Source: Armatimonadota bacterium
GTDB lineage: Bacteria; Armatimonadota; Fimbriimonadia; Fimbriimonadales; Fimbriimonadaceae
NCBI GenBank assembly: GCA_018268375.1
Contig: JAFDWS010000006.1
Coordinates: forward strand, 124,001-188,000
Length of the DNA stretch: 64,000 nt
Reading direction: 5' to 3'
Part shown: positions 44,181-52,314 of the stretch, one piece after another
How positions within the stretch are numbered: position 1 is the first letter of the stretch
How the letters are laid out: the number at the start of each line of letters is the position of its first letter
The notes under the pieces: generated by a model
Told to the model about the DNA's origin: nothing
The model's input: only the letters and a program-made list of their open reading frames with translations
The model's database searches: none
Translations under genes and position numbers: made by a program

Positions 44181-44186
44181 ATTATA
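44181..44186 (-). promoter_or_regulatory. Perfect TATAAT overlapping the mutarotase stop, 6 nt before the cupin GTG
   Basis: The mutarotase TAA is part of the hexamer. It could start a leaderless cupin transcript inside the operon. Confidence 0.4.
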
Positions 44187-44514
44187 TGTGCCAGTCAAAG
44201 ATCGTCGACGCAAGCACCCACTTCTGCCCCTCAGTGGCAAACGGAAGCCGCTGTTGGTAGGCGTCCATAATCGCCTCCCACTCTTGCACCCGCGGACTCA
44301 CTTCGCCGCCTCCTCCATCGGATGCTACCGGTCCATCGCTCTCGACCAGCATGACAAGACGGTTCCCCGCCCGGTCAATGCGGCACGAACGGAAGCCGAT
44401 CGAGCGCAAGTGGTCTAGCACCTCTGGCCAGACCGCTTTGTGCCACTCCTCGTACTGAGCAATCAAAGCGGGATCGTCCTTGAGGTCGAGCAAGTAAACC
44501 CAGACTGCCATCAC
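44182..44514 (-). CDS. L-rhamnose mutarotase (RhaM/DUF718 family)
   Basis: A 110-residue protein of the usual RhaM length, interconverting alpha and beta anomers of L-rhamnose (fucose-type mutarotases are related). YLLDLKDDPALIAQYEEWHK is the N-terminal signature, with His in EEWHKAVWPEV. GFRSCRIDRAGNRLVMLVES forms the central strands, and WEAIMDAYQQRLP and QKWVLASTIFDWHI end the ferredoxin-like fold. The start overlaps the upstream NTase-GHMP stop by 4 nt. With GH106 downstream, rhamnose handling is likely. Confidence 0.87.
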   Translation of the reverse strand: MMAVWVYLLDLKDDPALIAQYEEWHKAVWPEVLDHLRSIGFRSCRIDRAGNRLVMLVESDGPVASDGGGGEVSPRVQEWEAIMDAYQQRLPFATEGQKWVLASTIFDWHI

Positions 44515-45656
44515 TCCTCCTTGCGTCTAATTTTCACCCGCATGGCACCAGGGTAGTCGTCGCGCCGAAAGAGGATGAAGTAGCCACCTCCGCCCGCGCC
44601 ACTGAGCTTATAGCCGAGTCCGGAGGGGCCGTGCTCTTCAACGACCCGTCGAATTTCCTCGTCGACCATGTTTGGGAACATCTCGACTTGAGCTTCGAAG
44701 GATCGTCGGAACCCTTCGCCGAAGGCGGAGGCGTCCCGTCGCAAGGCGGCAGCCCAACAGTCCTCCGCTGCCTGCGCAAGGCGCTCGGCGCCTTCCTTGG
44801 TGACCCGTGTGTCGGCAAGCACGTCATAACCGGAGTGCCGCGAGCCGAGCGGCAAGAGCTGCAGGTGCTCCTCGAGAAAATTCAGAACCCCCGTGTCGTG
44901 GACGCTCTCTATCGTTGCCGGCCAGTACTCGCCAGAGTAATTGCTCCGGTTCAGCCCGGGATACACGATCCCGATACTGTCCTGGGAACCGCTGACATAG
45001 GGTGTGCCGGGCGGGTTCTCGCAACAGAAGAGAACTCTCGCCATCCGCTCCAAGTCGCCGACAGGCAGCCTGGGCCCCCAGAGGCCGATCGCAGTGTGAC
45101 GGGTGCTCGTGCTCATCCCGCTCCGATCGTCGAAGTCGTGTGTCGGCTCGATGCTGATGGTGAGAACAGGGCCGGGACATAGGCTCGACACCCAGGGCTG
45201 GTCGAGCCAACCTCCCGCGAGGTCGATCCTGTAAGGAATGCGGACGTCCTGCCGCAGCGAGGTCGTGCTTCTCGGCTTTAGGGCGGCGTGGGGCTCGCGC
45301 TTCAGGACGACGTACTCGACGCCTAATTCGCGGCAGAGGGCCTCCTTGTCCGCCGAGTGCCCATCCTCGTTGACGACAAAGTGCGTCGGGGCGATCGATT
45401 TGAACTCCTCGACGAAGTCCATCAACCCCGTTCCTTGGTTGATGTGGACCTCATGCACGCAAGCGAGAGCCTTGATCATGTAGCGGCGCTCGTCCTGGTC
45501 GTTGATGGGCCACCGGTTCTTCAGTCGGAAGAGGTTCTCGTCAGAACCGATGCACACGTGGAGCTCGCCGTAGGCGGAGGCTTCCTGGAGGAACGCGACG
45601 TGGCCGCTGTGGAGCAGGTCGAAGCAACCCGAAACGACCACTTTGCCCCTCGACAT
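44511..45656 (-). CDS. Nucleotidyltransferase-GHMP kinase-like fusion protein
   Basis: A 381-residue two-domain protein. Residues 1-125 are a cytidylyltransferase-type Rossmann domain with GCFDLLHSGHVAFL (HSGH at 17-20) and VCIGSDENLF. Residues 135-381 are GHMP-kinase-like: motif 1 is IPYRIDLAGGWLDQP (about 140-154), GSQDSIGIVYPGLN (about 223-236) resembles the GxQDxYaaa segment of heptose and fucose kinases, and motif 3 is KLSGAGGGGYFILF (about 350-363). The Gly/Ser-rich motif 2 (ATP phosphate loop) is not visible. It may activate L-fucose, L-rhamnose or a related sugar to a nucleotide sugar. It heads the operon. Confidence 0.82.
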   Translation of the reverse strand: MSRGKVVVSGCFDLLHSGHVAFLQEASAYGELHVCIGSDENLFRLKNRWPINDQDERRYMIKALACVHEVHINQGTGLMDFVEEFKSIAPTHFVVNEDGHSADKEALCRELGVEYVVLKREPHAALKPRSTTSLRQDVRIPYRIDLAGGWLDQPWVSSLCPGPVLTISIEPTHDFDDRSGMSTSTRHTAIGLWGPRLPVGDLERMARVLFCCENPPGTPYVSGSQDSIGIVYPGLNRSNYSGEYWPATIESVHDTGVLNFLEEHLQLLPLGSRHSGYDVLADTRVTKEGAERLAQAAEDCWAAALRRDASAFGEGFRRSFEAQVEMFPNMVDEEIRRVVEEHGPSGLGYKLSGAGGGGYFILFRRDDYPGAMRVKIRRKEE

Positions 45657-45665
45657 TGAGGCTCC

Positions 45666-45671
45666 AGTATA
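45666..45671 (-). promoter_or_regulatory. Candidate -10 box TATACT, 9 nt before the NTase-GHMP gene
   Basis: A near-consensus hexamer. The short stretch to the ATG at 45656 contains GGAG, but the transcript would start about 2 nt before the ATG. Confidence 0.5.
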
Positions 45672-45796
45672 GCGGGAGGCCGCCGCCCCTCGACTCAGCC
45701 CAGGAAATCGGCTATAGAATGGGTTCAGCGAGTGCTCTCTGCCGGGTTCGATTTCCTTGTCAGACTTCTGTCAGAGCCGCACCCGATCATGGTCAC

Positions 45797-47623
45797 ATGT
45801 TCAAGATCGAACGAAACCTACTGACATTGACCCTCGCGGCCCTCGCCTTGGCCGCCCACGCCCAGAACGACAACCCTTTCGGCGGCACCGGATCAATCAA
45901 CTCACAGCATGAGTTCAAGCGCGAGATCCGTAACGCGAACGACACCGGTGTCGAAGGCACCGAGTTCTTCAAGCTCAATTACGAGTGCACTTGGGAGCTC
46001 GTCCGCACTCTCGCCACCGAGGACAAATCCAAGCAACAGTGCGAGAACAAGTGCAACGGCAGGAAGCACATCAAGCACACGGACTGTGACCTGAGCTGCG
46101 ACACACCGTGCCCTGTCCACGTCCACCGCTTCTCCTTTGCCGGCCACACCCAATACTTGGACAAGGCGATGCGCGAGGCCGAGAAAGACGCCGACAACTT
46201 GGTCTACCAGACCGGCGCAGACCCTCACGATGCCAACTGGACGAGCTACATGACTCGCTCGCTCTCCAATGCGAAGAGGCTCTCTGAACAGCTCCACCGA
46301 TATGCGGTCAACTGCTGGAACGACCAACCCTGCAGCATCGTCTGGCGCTATTACGGTCTCCGCCGCTATGACTTCAAAGTCACCGGCAAACTCACGGAGA
46401 CGGGCTATTACATGTCCCGCGGGGTGAAGACTCCCTTCGCCCCGAGGAACCGCGGCACCCACACCAAAATCGTCGCCCACGTCTGGCTGCCCGAGGACGA
46501 TCCCTTGGCTTCCTTCAAGGGTCTCCGCTGCAAGTGCGAGCCGGCCAAGGTGCGCGACGGCGGGATCGGCGAGCCGCCCGTCCGCGATGGCTGGGTGCCC
46601 GGCTTGTGGGAAGGCTATCTCCTGTGGGACGATGACGACACCGTCATCAACGACGACCACGTCCAACTCACCATCACCGGCGTCGATATGAATCGAGTGC
46701 ACGTCGAGGTCTTCAACGACACCGACAAGGAGATCACCGTCCACCTCGGCGGAGGCTTGATTCTGAACCCGACCGACGACCACTACCAGTCCATGACCGT
46801 CACAGTGGCGACCGACATCAAGGTCGGTCCCCACCAGAAGCAAGGCGCTGACGTCAGAGCCGCCTGCACCGCCATGAACAAGCTGGAGCCGACCTCCGCA
46901 GTCCAGTTCAAGCTGAGCCAAACGACCAACCCTTCGCTGGCCGACCTGTCCGCGATCACCAACGCTTCCCACTTCCGGGGCCCCGCCGACCAGGCCCGCA
47001 TCTGGATCTTGACCGACCATGTCCCCTTCAACGAGCTGCAGAAGCACTTGCTGCCCAGCCCGAGCGCAGGCCAGTACTTGAACGCCCTCTACGACGTGTC
47101 CCGAGCGACTGGCGTCGACATCCACGACGGCAACTTCAAGAACTGCTTCGATCCGGCCCTATTGACGGCGACAACCGCCAAGAACGAGGCGGTCGCGTGG
47201 TTCGTCGAGGAACTCGACCGCGACAACCCGAAGGCCTTCAGCGATCTGGTCAAGGGCCACATCGGCGAGATTCGAGGCAACTTTGGGGACAAGACCGAAG
47301 ACTACGTCTACGACTCTGTCGGAGAGCTCACCAAGGATCTCGGCTCCTGCAGCAGCATGGAAGGCCGACTGGCCGGTCTCGCTGTCCTGCTGCAAGCCAT
47401 CCCCGAGAAGGACAGGGACAAGGTTGTTGCCAAGGGCGGGCTGGACTCGGTCATCGTCTCGACCCAGTCCGAAGACCCGAAAGAGCAGAGCCAAGCCCTG
47501 GACGTCATTGACCAGTACTGCCATAAGCCTTCCCTCGACCAAGTCGAGAGGCTCGCCGCCCTTGGTGCGAACGAAGAAGTGCGCCAGAAAGCGGCAGAAG
47601 TCGCCAAGCGCTTGAAAGCCTAG
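45797..47623 (+). CDS. Large secreted protein of unknown function with a Cys-rich N-terminal region
   Basis: A 608-residue exported protein; the signal peptide ends near AAHAQ. Residues 55-115 carry clustered Cys and His (ECTWELVR, QQCENKCNGRKHIKHTDCDL, SCDTPCPVHVH), suggesting metal binding or disulfides. The middle has Asp-rich strands, and the last 130 residues are helical and HEAT-like (LAGLAVLLQAIPEKDRDKVV and the C-terminal LAALGANEEVRQKAAEVAKR). No family is recognised. A TATAGAAT lies about 75 nt upstream, so this gene probably has a leader. A strong terminator follows. Confidence 0.75.
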   Translation: MFKIERNLLTLTLAALALAAHAQNDNPFGGTGSINSQHEFKREIRNANDTGVEGTEFFKLNYECTWELVRTLATEDKSKQQCENKCNGRKHIKHTDCDLSCDTPCPVHVHRFSFAGHTQYLDKAMREAEKDADNLVYQTGADPHDANWTSYMTRSLSNAKRLSEQLHRYAVNCWNDQPCSIVWRYYGLRRYDFKVTGKLTETGYYMSRGVKTPFAPRNRGTHTKIVAHVWLPEDDPLASFKGLRCKCEPAKVRDGGIGEPPVRDGWVPGLWEGYLLWDDDDTVINDDHVQLTITGVDMNRVHVEVFNDTDKEITVHLGGGLILNPTDDHYQSMTVTVATDIKVGPHQKQGADVRAACTAMNKLEPTSAVQFKLSQTTNPSLADLSAITNASHFRGPADQARIWILTDHVPFNELQKHLLPSPSAGQYLNALYDVSRATGVDIHDGNFKNCFDPALLTATTAKNEAVAWFVEELDRDNPKAFSDLVKGHIGEIRGNFGDKTEDYVYDSVGELTKDLGSCSSMEGRLAGLAVLLQAIPEKDRDKVVAKGGLDSVIVSTQSEDPKEQSQALDVIDQYCHKPSLDQVERLAALGANEEVRQKAAEVAKRLKA

Positions 47624-47630
47624 TGCCGAG

Positions 47631-47665
47631 AAGGGCCCTGCTCCGGGCATGGAGCAGGGCCTTTC
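47631..47665 (+). terminator. Hairpin terminator after the 45797 gene
   Basis: A 14-bp stem with one G-U (AAGGGCCCTGCTCC with GGAGCAGGGCCTTT) around GGGCAT. The short TTT run belongs to the stem, so termination may be bidirectional with the convergent epimerase gene. Confidence 0.7.
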
Positions 47666-47667
47666 CG

Positions 47668-48546
47668 TTATTTGCCCCCTGAACCGGCGAGATACCGCAC
47701 GTGTTCTTGCAGTGCTTCGGCGGAGGAGAGAGACACACCAAACGCAGAGTCGACCTTGCTCGTATCGAACCAGGAGCCTGGCTCCGGATCCCCCGAACAG
47801 GACACATTGCTCGATGAGCCGGTGATCGCGACCGCTAGCTGCGCGATCGACAACCAAGACGTCGTCGCTTGGTCGACACACACAAAGGCCTGCCGGTCGA
47901 ACTCAGAGACAAGGAGCTGAGCGAGAACCTCGGCGAACCCCCTAGCGGGCGTGAACTGACGGCCCCCCGCATCGGTCACGTCGATGGGTTCGCCCGCCAG
48001 AGCGGCTCGGACGTACTCTTGGATTCGGCGGTCGGAGGCATGACCCCCGTTCGTTGCCGGGGCACCCACTGTGGGCCCGGGCCGCAACACGTTTGCCTTG
48101 AACCCAAATTCGCTGGCGGCGGCGAAGAGGCACAACTCCGAAGAAGCCTTGCTCATCCCGTAGTACTCCGCCGGTCGAAGGGGAGTGTCTTCGTTCATTG
48201 AGGCTGAGAACGGTCTGTGCACTGCCACTGAGGACGTGTAGGCAACCCTGCCGATTCCGGCTTCTCCAGCCGCACGGAAGAGAGCCAGTGACAGGCGGGG
48301 ATCCTTGAATTCCAGTTCAGTCAGCTCCTCGTCCCATACCAAGGCGTTGTGGACGAGGACATCGTGGCCATCGAGGAGGCCGGCATAGGATCCAGGTTCG
48401 GACAAGTCGCCAACGACGTACTCCACTTCCGTTGAGCTCCCCCGCGGGTGCCTGGTCAGGATCGTCAATTCGTGGCCGTCTGCGAGGAGACGCTCGGCAA
48501 TGTGGCCACCTATGAAACCAGTGCCACCAGTTAGGAAAACTCTCAT
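47668..48546 (-). CDS. NAD-dependent epimerase/dehydratase (extended SDR)
   Basis: A 292-residue enzyme. MRVFLTGGTGFIGGHIAERL carries the TGxxGxxG cofactor motif; the catalytic Tyr and Lys lie in EYYGMSKASSE with Ser in AYTSSVAVH. These features place it among nucleotide-sugar epimerases or dihydroflavonol-reductase-like SDRs. The substrate is unknown. The ATG at 48546 starts directly at the Rossmann strand; longer starts would enter the divergent nuclease gene region. Confidence 0.85.
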   Translation of the reverse strand: MRVFLTGGTGFIGGHIAERLLADGHELTILTRHPRGSSTEVEYVVGDLSEPGSYAGLLDGHDVLVHNALVWDEELTELEFKDPRLSLALFRAAGEAGIGRVAYTSSVAVHRPFSASMNEDTPLRPAEYYGMSKASSELCLFAAASEFGFKANVLRPGPTVGAPATNGGHASDRRIQEYVRAALAGEPIDVTDAGGRQFTPARGFAEVLAQLLVSEFDRQAFVCVDQATTSWLSIAQLAVAITGSSSNVSCSGDPEPGSWFDTSKVDSAFGVSLSSAEALQEHVRYLAGSGGK

Positions 48547-48715
48547 CTTCGCTCGCTCGCAACTCGGCTCTAGTCCGGGCACGCCCGGAAATTCGCCAGG
48601 ATTTTCCCGCCGTCCGTGGAATCCCAAGTTCATTCGGTATTGTGTAAGGCCGGAGAGCGAATTGTTTCGGATGCCCTTTTGGGCTGCCATTTGACTGCCA
48701 AAACAAACCATCGCC

Positions 48716-49189
48716 ATGTCATTCCTCAGCAAGCGCAACTTGATGTGCACCGTCGCTGGCGTCCTCCTTTTTGGGGCCGCGACCGCACCTTCGTCGGCCG
48801 GCGACTCCACTTACGGGACGATCACCGAAGTGAAAGCCATCAACCTCCTCGCCATCGACTGCGGGGCCGCCCAATATACGGTCAGGCTCATCGGCATCGA
48901 CGCGCCACAGAGCCCTGCCCTCACCAAGAAGGGCGTGGAAGTTCTCAATGCGCTCGTGCTGAAGCACAAGGTCCAGATGCGGTTCGAATACCGCAACAAC
49001 AAGAACGAGATGGTCTCGCGGATCCTCACCCTCGCCAACGAGAAGGGCGAGCGGGAAGACGCGGGCGAAGTCCTTGTCCGCGCTGGACTCGCCAAACGCC
49101 AGGACGGCTTCGACTACAAGTGCGGGTGCTTGATCAAGGCGGAGAAGGAAGCGATCAAGGCCAAGAGGGGCATTTGGGCGACCAAGTGA
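48716..49189 (+). CDS. Secreted SNase-like (thermonuclease-fold) protein with altered active site
   Basis: A 157-residue exported OB-fold protein (signal segment TVAGVLLFGAATAPSSAG). VRLIGIDAPQSPALTKKGVE matches the staphylococcal-nuclease motif, with Arg57 in the position of Arg35 of the S. aureus enzyme, but the catalytic Glu43 position is Gln65. Arg102 in VSRILTL may match Arg87. Loss of the Glu suggests weak or no nuclease activity. GLAKRQDGFDYKCG and KRGIWATK finish the domain. It lies 14 nt before the next secreted gene, so cotranscription is likely. Confidence 0.82.
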   Translation: MSFLSKRNLMCTVAGVLLFGAATAPSSAGDSTYGTITEVKAINLLAIDCGAAQYTVRLIGIDAPQSPALTKKGVEVLNALVLKHKVQMRFEYRNNKNEMVSRILTLANEKGEREDAGEVLVRAGLAKRQDGFDYKCGCLIKAEKEAIKAKRGIWATK

Positions 49190-49203
49190 GGTCGGAGACA
49201 ATC

Positions 49204-51021
49204 ATGAACAACCTCACAAGAAAACTCGCAACGCTCGCCGTCCTTGGATGCTCGACGCTGCTGTTCCAGGGCGCGAACGCCCAAGTTTCCGGCCTCGCCG
49301 AGCGGAACACTTCGGTGAAGACCGGCGACGATAACGAGTGCGCCATCGCTGCCAATCCAAAGAACCGAAACCAGGTCTTCCTGTTGTCGAACACGGCCTC
49401 TGCCGGGCTCTTCTGTGCAAGGAGCACGGACGGTGGCGTCACCTGGACATACCCCGACCCGAGCGACAAGACGATCGCCGACGGAGACGCAGGCCAAGGC
49501 ACGTCCGCGTGTTGCGACCCGACCCTCGCCTGGGACTCCTTCGGCAACCTCTTCATCACCTACATCAACGCGAACGTCAATGCGATCGTGACCTTGCTGA
49601 GTACCGACGGTGGCCAGACCTTCACCAGCTTGGCCTCGTTCTCTGGCAGCGTCGATCAGCCGACGGTCGTCGCGGCAAGCGGCTCGGTCTGGGTGGTTTG
49701 GAACCAGAGCGGCACCATGGTCGCGCGAGGCGCGGCCGTCACCGGGCTTGGCACCGTTGGCGCGTTTGGGGCGCTTCAATCGATCCCAGGTACGAACGGC
49801 TCTAGCTTTGGCGACATCGCCATCTCTCCAAGCGGCGTGGTTGTTCAAGTCAGCGAGAACCCGACCTCCGGTCAGGGCCCCGCGAATCTCATCGTGAACA
49901 TAGACCCTGACGGTCTCGGTCCTGCGAACTTCGGCAGCCCGATCGTCGCGACTTCGACCAACGTCGGCGGCTTTGACTTCATCCCCGCGCAGAACGCGCG
50001 CTCGGTGGACGCCGAGGCGGGACTCGCCTTCGACAGCAACCCCCTCAGCCCCCACTTTGGCCGCCTATACCTCGTGTACACCGAGGAGGTCGTCAACGAG
50101 AGCAACGACATGGACATCATGTTGCGGTACTCGGACAACAACGGAACGACCTGGAGCGCGCCGATCCGCGTCAACGACGATGCCACCAACAAGAGCCAGT
50201 TCCTGCCCAAGATCGCGGTGAACCCGGCCTCGGGCAACATCGCCATCTGCTGGCACGACTGCCGCAACTCGCCGACGAACAACACCACCCAGCTCTACTG
50301 CACGGTCGCGACACCGGAAGGCTCGGCCCCGACGTTCATGCCGAACGTGCCCCTGAGCGCAGGGACCTCGCGCAGCAACGGCAGCGGCGTGGAGTACGGC
50401 GACTATCTCGGCCTCGCCTATGTCGGCGGCTGGATCCACCCGGCGTGGGCCGACATCTCGAACAGCACGGGCGACAACCCGAACGGCACCACCCGCTTCG
50501 AGGCTTTCTCGAACAAAGCGACCGGCGGTGCGGCGGCTCATGAGAACACCGAAACGTTGATCCCAAGCTTAGAGGAAATCCTGCTCGGCACGACCAACAG
50601 CGGCGGCAACCTGATGAGCTGGGCTGCGGACGACAGCGACGCCCGCAACATCTGCAAGTTCATCGTCCCCAACAACAGCTCGCCGTTCATCAAGGTCAGG
50701 CTCACCTACACGACGACGGTCGCACAGCCCTCCGCCGTGCACTTCGTGGTGAAGGTCGGCACCCACACCTTTGGGCCGCAGTCCATCACGCTGTTGGTCG
50801 AGGACAAGACCAACCCCGGCACCTTCGTGGTGACGAGCGTCGACCAGGCTGCCAGCAACAATGGCCAGACCTACGACGGCGCTGCGCCCAGCCCGTTCCC
50901 CCGGTACCGCGATGCGAACGGCGTCATGCGTGGCGAGATCCAGATCAAGCAGACTGGCCCCTCCTCGTCAGCCTTCCCGTGCTCGAGTTTCGAGTACGCC
51001 CAGATGCTGGTCACGGACTAG
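49204..51021 (+). CDS. Secreted BNR/Asp-box repeat protein
   Basis: A 605-residue exported protein (signal peptide LATLAVLGCSTLLFQGANAQ). Asp boxes STDGGVTWTYP, STDGGQTFTS and SDNNGTTWSAP mark a sialidase-type propeller over residues 40-430. The last 170 residues form a beta-sandwich (VRLTYTTTVAQPSAVHFVVK) of unknown type. The Arg triad and nucleophile Tyr of sialidases cannot be recognised, so binding rather than catalysis is more likely. GGAG at a suitable distance before the ATG is its SD. A strong terminator follows. Confidence 0.82.
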   Translation: MNNLTRKLATLAVLGCSTLLFQGANAQVSGLAERNTSVKTGDDNECAIAANPKNRNQVFLLSNTASAGLFCARSTDGGVTWTYPDPSDKTIADGDAGQGTSACCDPTLAWDSFGNLFITYINANVNAIVTLLSTDGGQTFTSLASFSGSVDQPTVVAASGSVWVVWNQSGTMVARGAAVTGLGTVGAFGALQSIPGTNGSSFGDIAISPSGVVVQVSENPTSGQGPANLIVNIDPDGLGPANFGSPIVATSTNVGGFDFIPAQNARSVDAEAGLAFDSNPLSPHFGRLYLVYTEEVVNESNDMDIMLRYSDNNGTTWSAPIRVNDDATNKSQFLPKIAVNPASGNIAICWHDCRNSPTNNTTQLYCTVATPEGSAPTFMPNVPLSAGTSRSNGSGVEYGDYLGLAYVGGWIHPAWADISNSTGDNPNGTTRFEAFSNKATGGAAAHENTETLIPSLEEILLGTTNSGGNLMSWAADDSDARNICKFIVPNNSSPFIKVRLTYTTTVAQPSAVHFVVKVGTHTFGPQSITLLVEDKTNPGTFVVTSVDQAASNNGQTYDGAAPSPFPRYRDANGVMRGEIQIKQTGPSSSAFPCSSFEYAQMLVTD

Positions 51022-51037
51022 CCCTGTTCAGGGAATG

Positions 51038-51076
51038 AAGACGCCCCGCGCTTACGAGTGTGGGGCGTCTTTGTTG
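51038..51076 (+). terminator. Intrinsic terminator after the 49204 gene
   Basis: The outer 10-bp stem AAGACGCCCC/GGGGCGTCTT encloses an inner GCGCT/AGTGT stem with TACG loop; TTTGTT follows. The REP-type element begins at its 3' end. Confidence 0.85.
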
Positions 51077-51183
51077 AGGGCGGCCGTGGCACGGTCTGGC
51101 CACAACTCCTTGACAGCAACTATGCGACCTCGTCGGCCGGTGGCAGACCGTAGCACTCGCAACCATAATCGCTACCGTGCAAC
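51074..51183. repeat. REP/BIME-type element, copy 1
   Basis: A 110-bp element with GTGGCACGGTCTGGCCAC near its left end and the inverted near-copy GTGGCAGACCGTAGCAC in its right half. It is about 90 percent identical, by eye, to copy 2 at 52661-52769 and in the same orientation. It ends 2 nt from the stop of the minus-strand 51186 gene. Confidence 0.85.
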
Positions 51184-51185
51184 GG

Positions 51186-52151
51186 CTACGGCCGCACGAC
51201 GTTCACCGTCTTGCTTCCCTTCTCGTTTCCTGTCGTGAGCTTCACGTAGACCTTGTAGAAAACCTTCGATCCGCTTGCGACAAGGCCCTGGTCCGTCAAG
51301 AACTCCAGGTCGCCAGGCAAGTTGTTGCCGATGACTTGCTCTTCCGAAGTCTTGTAGCTCGTTCCAAAGCACGCACGAAGTTCGTATTCCGCGAGGTCCG
51401 GGTCGGTCGAGGCGGTGTAGACGATCCGAGCCTTCGAGAGGCCGGCGTCCCACGAAGCCGAGACGTTGACGGCGGCGGGGGTGTGCCCAGGTCGAGGCGT
51501 CAGGGCCGGAAGCGAGGCGATCAGCGGGGAGTTGGCGGGAAACGCACCCACCACCGCTTGTCGGTATTGCTTCAACCTTTGATAGACGGGCGCGAACACG
51601 ACGTCCCTTTGCTCGCGCGACAACTGCGAACCTTGCTCGGCGGTCTCCAAGGTTGTGAAGGCCGTCTTCATCGCCGTGCTCTCCGTCGTGTAAGCCAGCA
51701 CCGCGTAGCCGCCCGCCAAGAGGAGCGGCGGAGTGAAGCCCGTGATGGGCGGCGAGTTGGCGTTGATGGTCGTCCAAAGGTTCCCCATGTCGTCGAGGGC
51801 GTTGCGCCAGACGCCAGGCGAGTCGGTGAAGGCGGGCGTGCGGGGAATCGCAGGGATGTAGCGGGTGCCGGGCAACTGCCCGTTCACCGCGCCCCTGAAC
51901 TGCACGAAGCGAGGTTTGACGTTCGCGCGCTTGACGTCGCGGTCGCCCCTTGCGATCTGCGTTGTGTTGTCCTTGTTCTGCACGTCGGTGACCGCGGTCT
52001 CCACTGCGGCCCGGTCGGTGACCAGGCTCGCCCTGTTATAGGCGCCGAGAAGCGTCAAAGCTCCAGGGGCGAGGGCCGCATTGACGTCCGTCCAATGTGC
52101 AAGGAACTCGTCGATGGTTGGAAGCCAGCTTCCTACTGAACTGATGGGCAT
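51186..52151 (-). CDS. Protein of unknown function with a C-terminal fibronectin-III-like segment
   Basis: A 321-residue protein without a signal peptide. The N-terminal 220 residues are mostly helical (LPTIDEFLAHWTDVNAALAP, LVTDRAAVETAVTDVQNKDN, QREQRDVVFAPVYQRLKQYR-like core) with no recognised family. The last 90 residues (VNVSASWDAGLSKARIVYTA, DLAEYELRACFGTSYKTSEE, KVFYKVYVKLTTGNEKGSKT) look like a fibronectin III domain. The ATG at 52151 has the strong SD AAAGAGG. It lies between two direct REP-type copies, next to a RAYT, and its leader contains repeated CAAAGAG/CTCTTTG heptamers. Confidence 0.75.
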   Translation of the reverse strand: MPISSVGSWLPTIDEFLAHWTDVNAALAPGALTLLGAYNRASLVTDRAAVETAVTDVQNKDNTTQIARGDRDVKRANVKPRFVQFRGAVNGQLPGTRYIPAIPRTPAFTDSPGVWRNALDDMGNLWTTINANSPPITGFTPPLLLAGGYAVLAYTTESTAMKTAFTTLETAEQGSQLSREQRDVVFAPVYQRLKQYRQAVVGAFPANSPLIASLPALTPRPGHTPAAVNVSASWDAGLSKARIVYTASTDPDLAEYELRACFGTSYKTSEEQVIGNNLPGDLEFLTDQGLVASGSKVFYKVYVKLTTGNEKGSKTVNVVRP

Positions 52152-52157
52152 AGTTAT

Positions 52158-52217
52158 CCTCTTTGTTTGCTGTTTGAGCCCCAAAGAGGTCTTACCGAAC
52201 GCCAAAGAGGCTCTTTG
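52158..52217 (-). promoter_or_regulatory. Leader with SD/anti-SD heptamers upstream of the 51186 gene
   Basis: On the minus strand, CCTCTTTG (52199-52192) is perfectly complementary to CAAAGAGG (52165-52158), which is the SD of the gene. The 8-bp stem would hide it. Further upstream, CAAAGAGCCTCTTTG (52217-52203) supplies another copy of each arm, allowing alternative pairing. This is a possible RNA switch; pairing is seen, function is inference. Confidence 0.45.
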
Positions 52218-52314
52218 CCTCGCTGGCACTGGTCATTGGTGCCCTCCCTTTGTTCGTTGGCATTTCCCAAGAACTCCTTGAGTTTTCCTAAGGATGGATC
52301 AAGATGTCAACCTT

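Noticed and set aside
45902..47125. A 407-codon minus-strand frame rich in Val, Asp and Gly
   Set aside because: It lies wholly antisense to the 45797 secreted-protein gene and has no motifs.
51177..52139. Plus-strand frame starting at the GTG of REP copy 1
   Set aside because: It has the same repeat-derived start as the RAYT but runs antisense through the 51186 gene and has no recognisable domain; the minus-strand gene has a strong SD and sensible protein.
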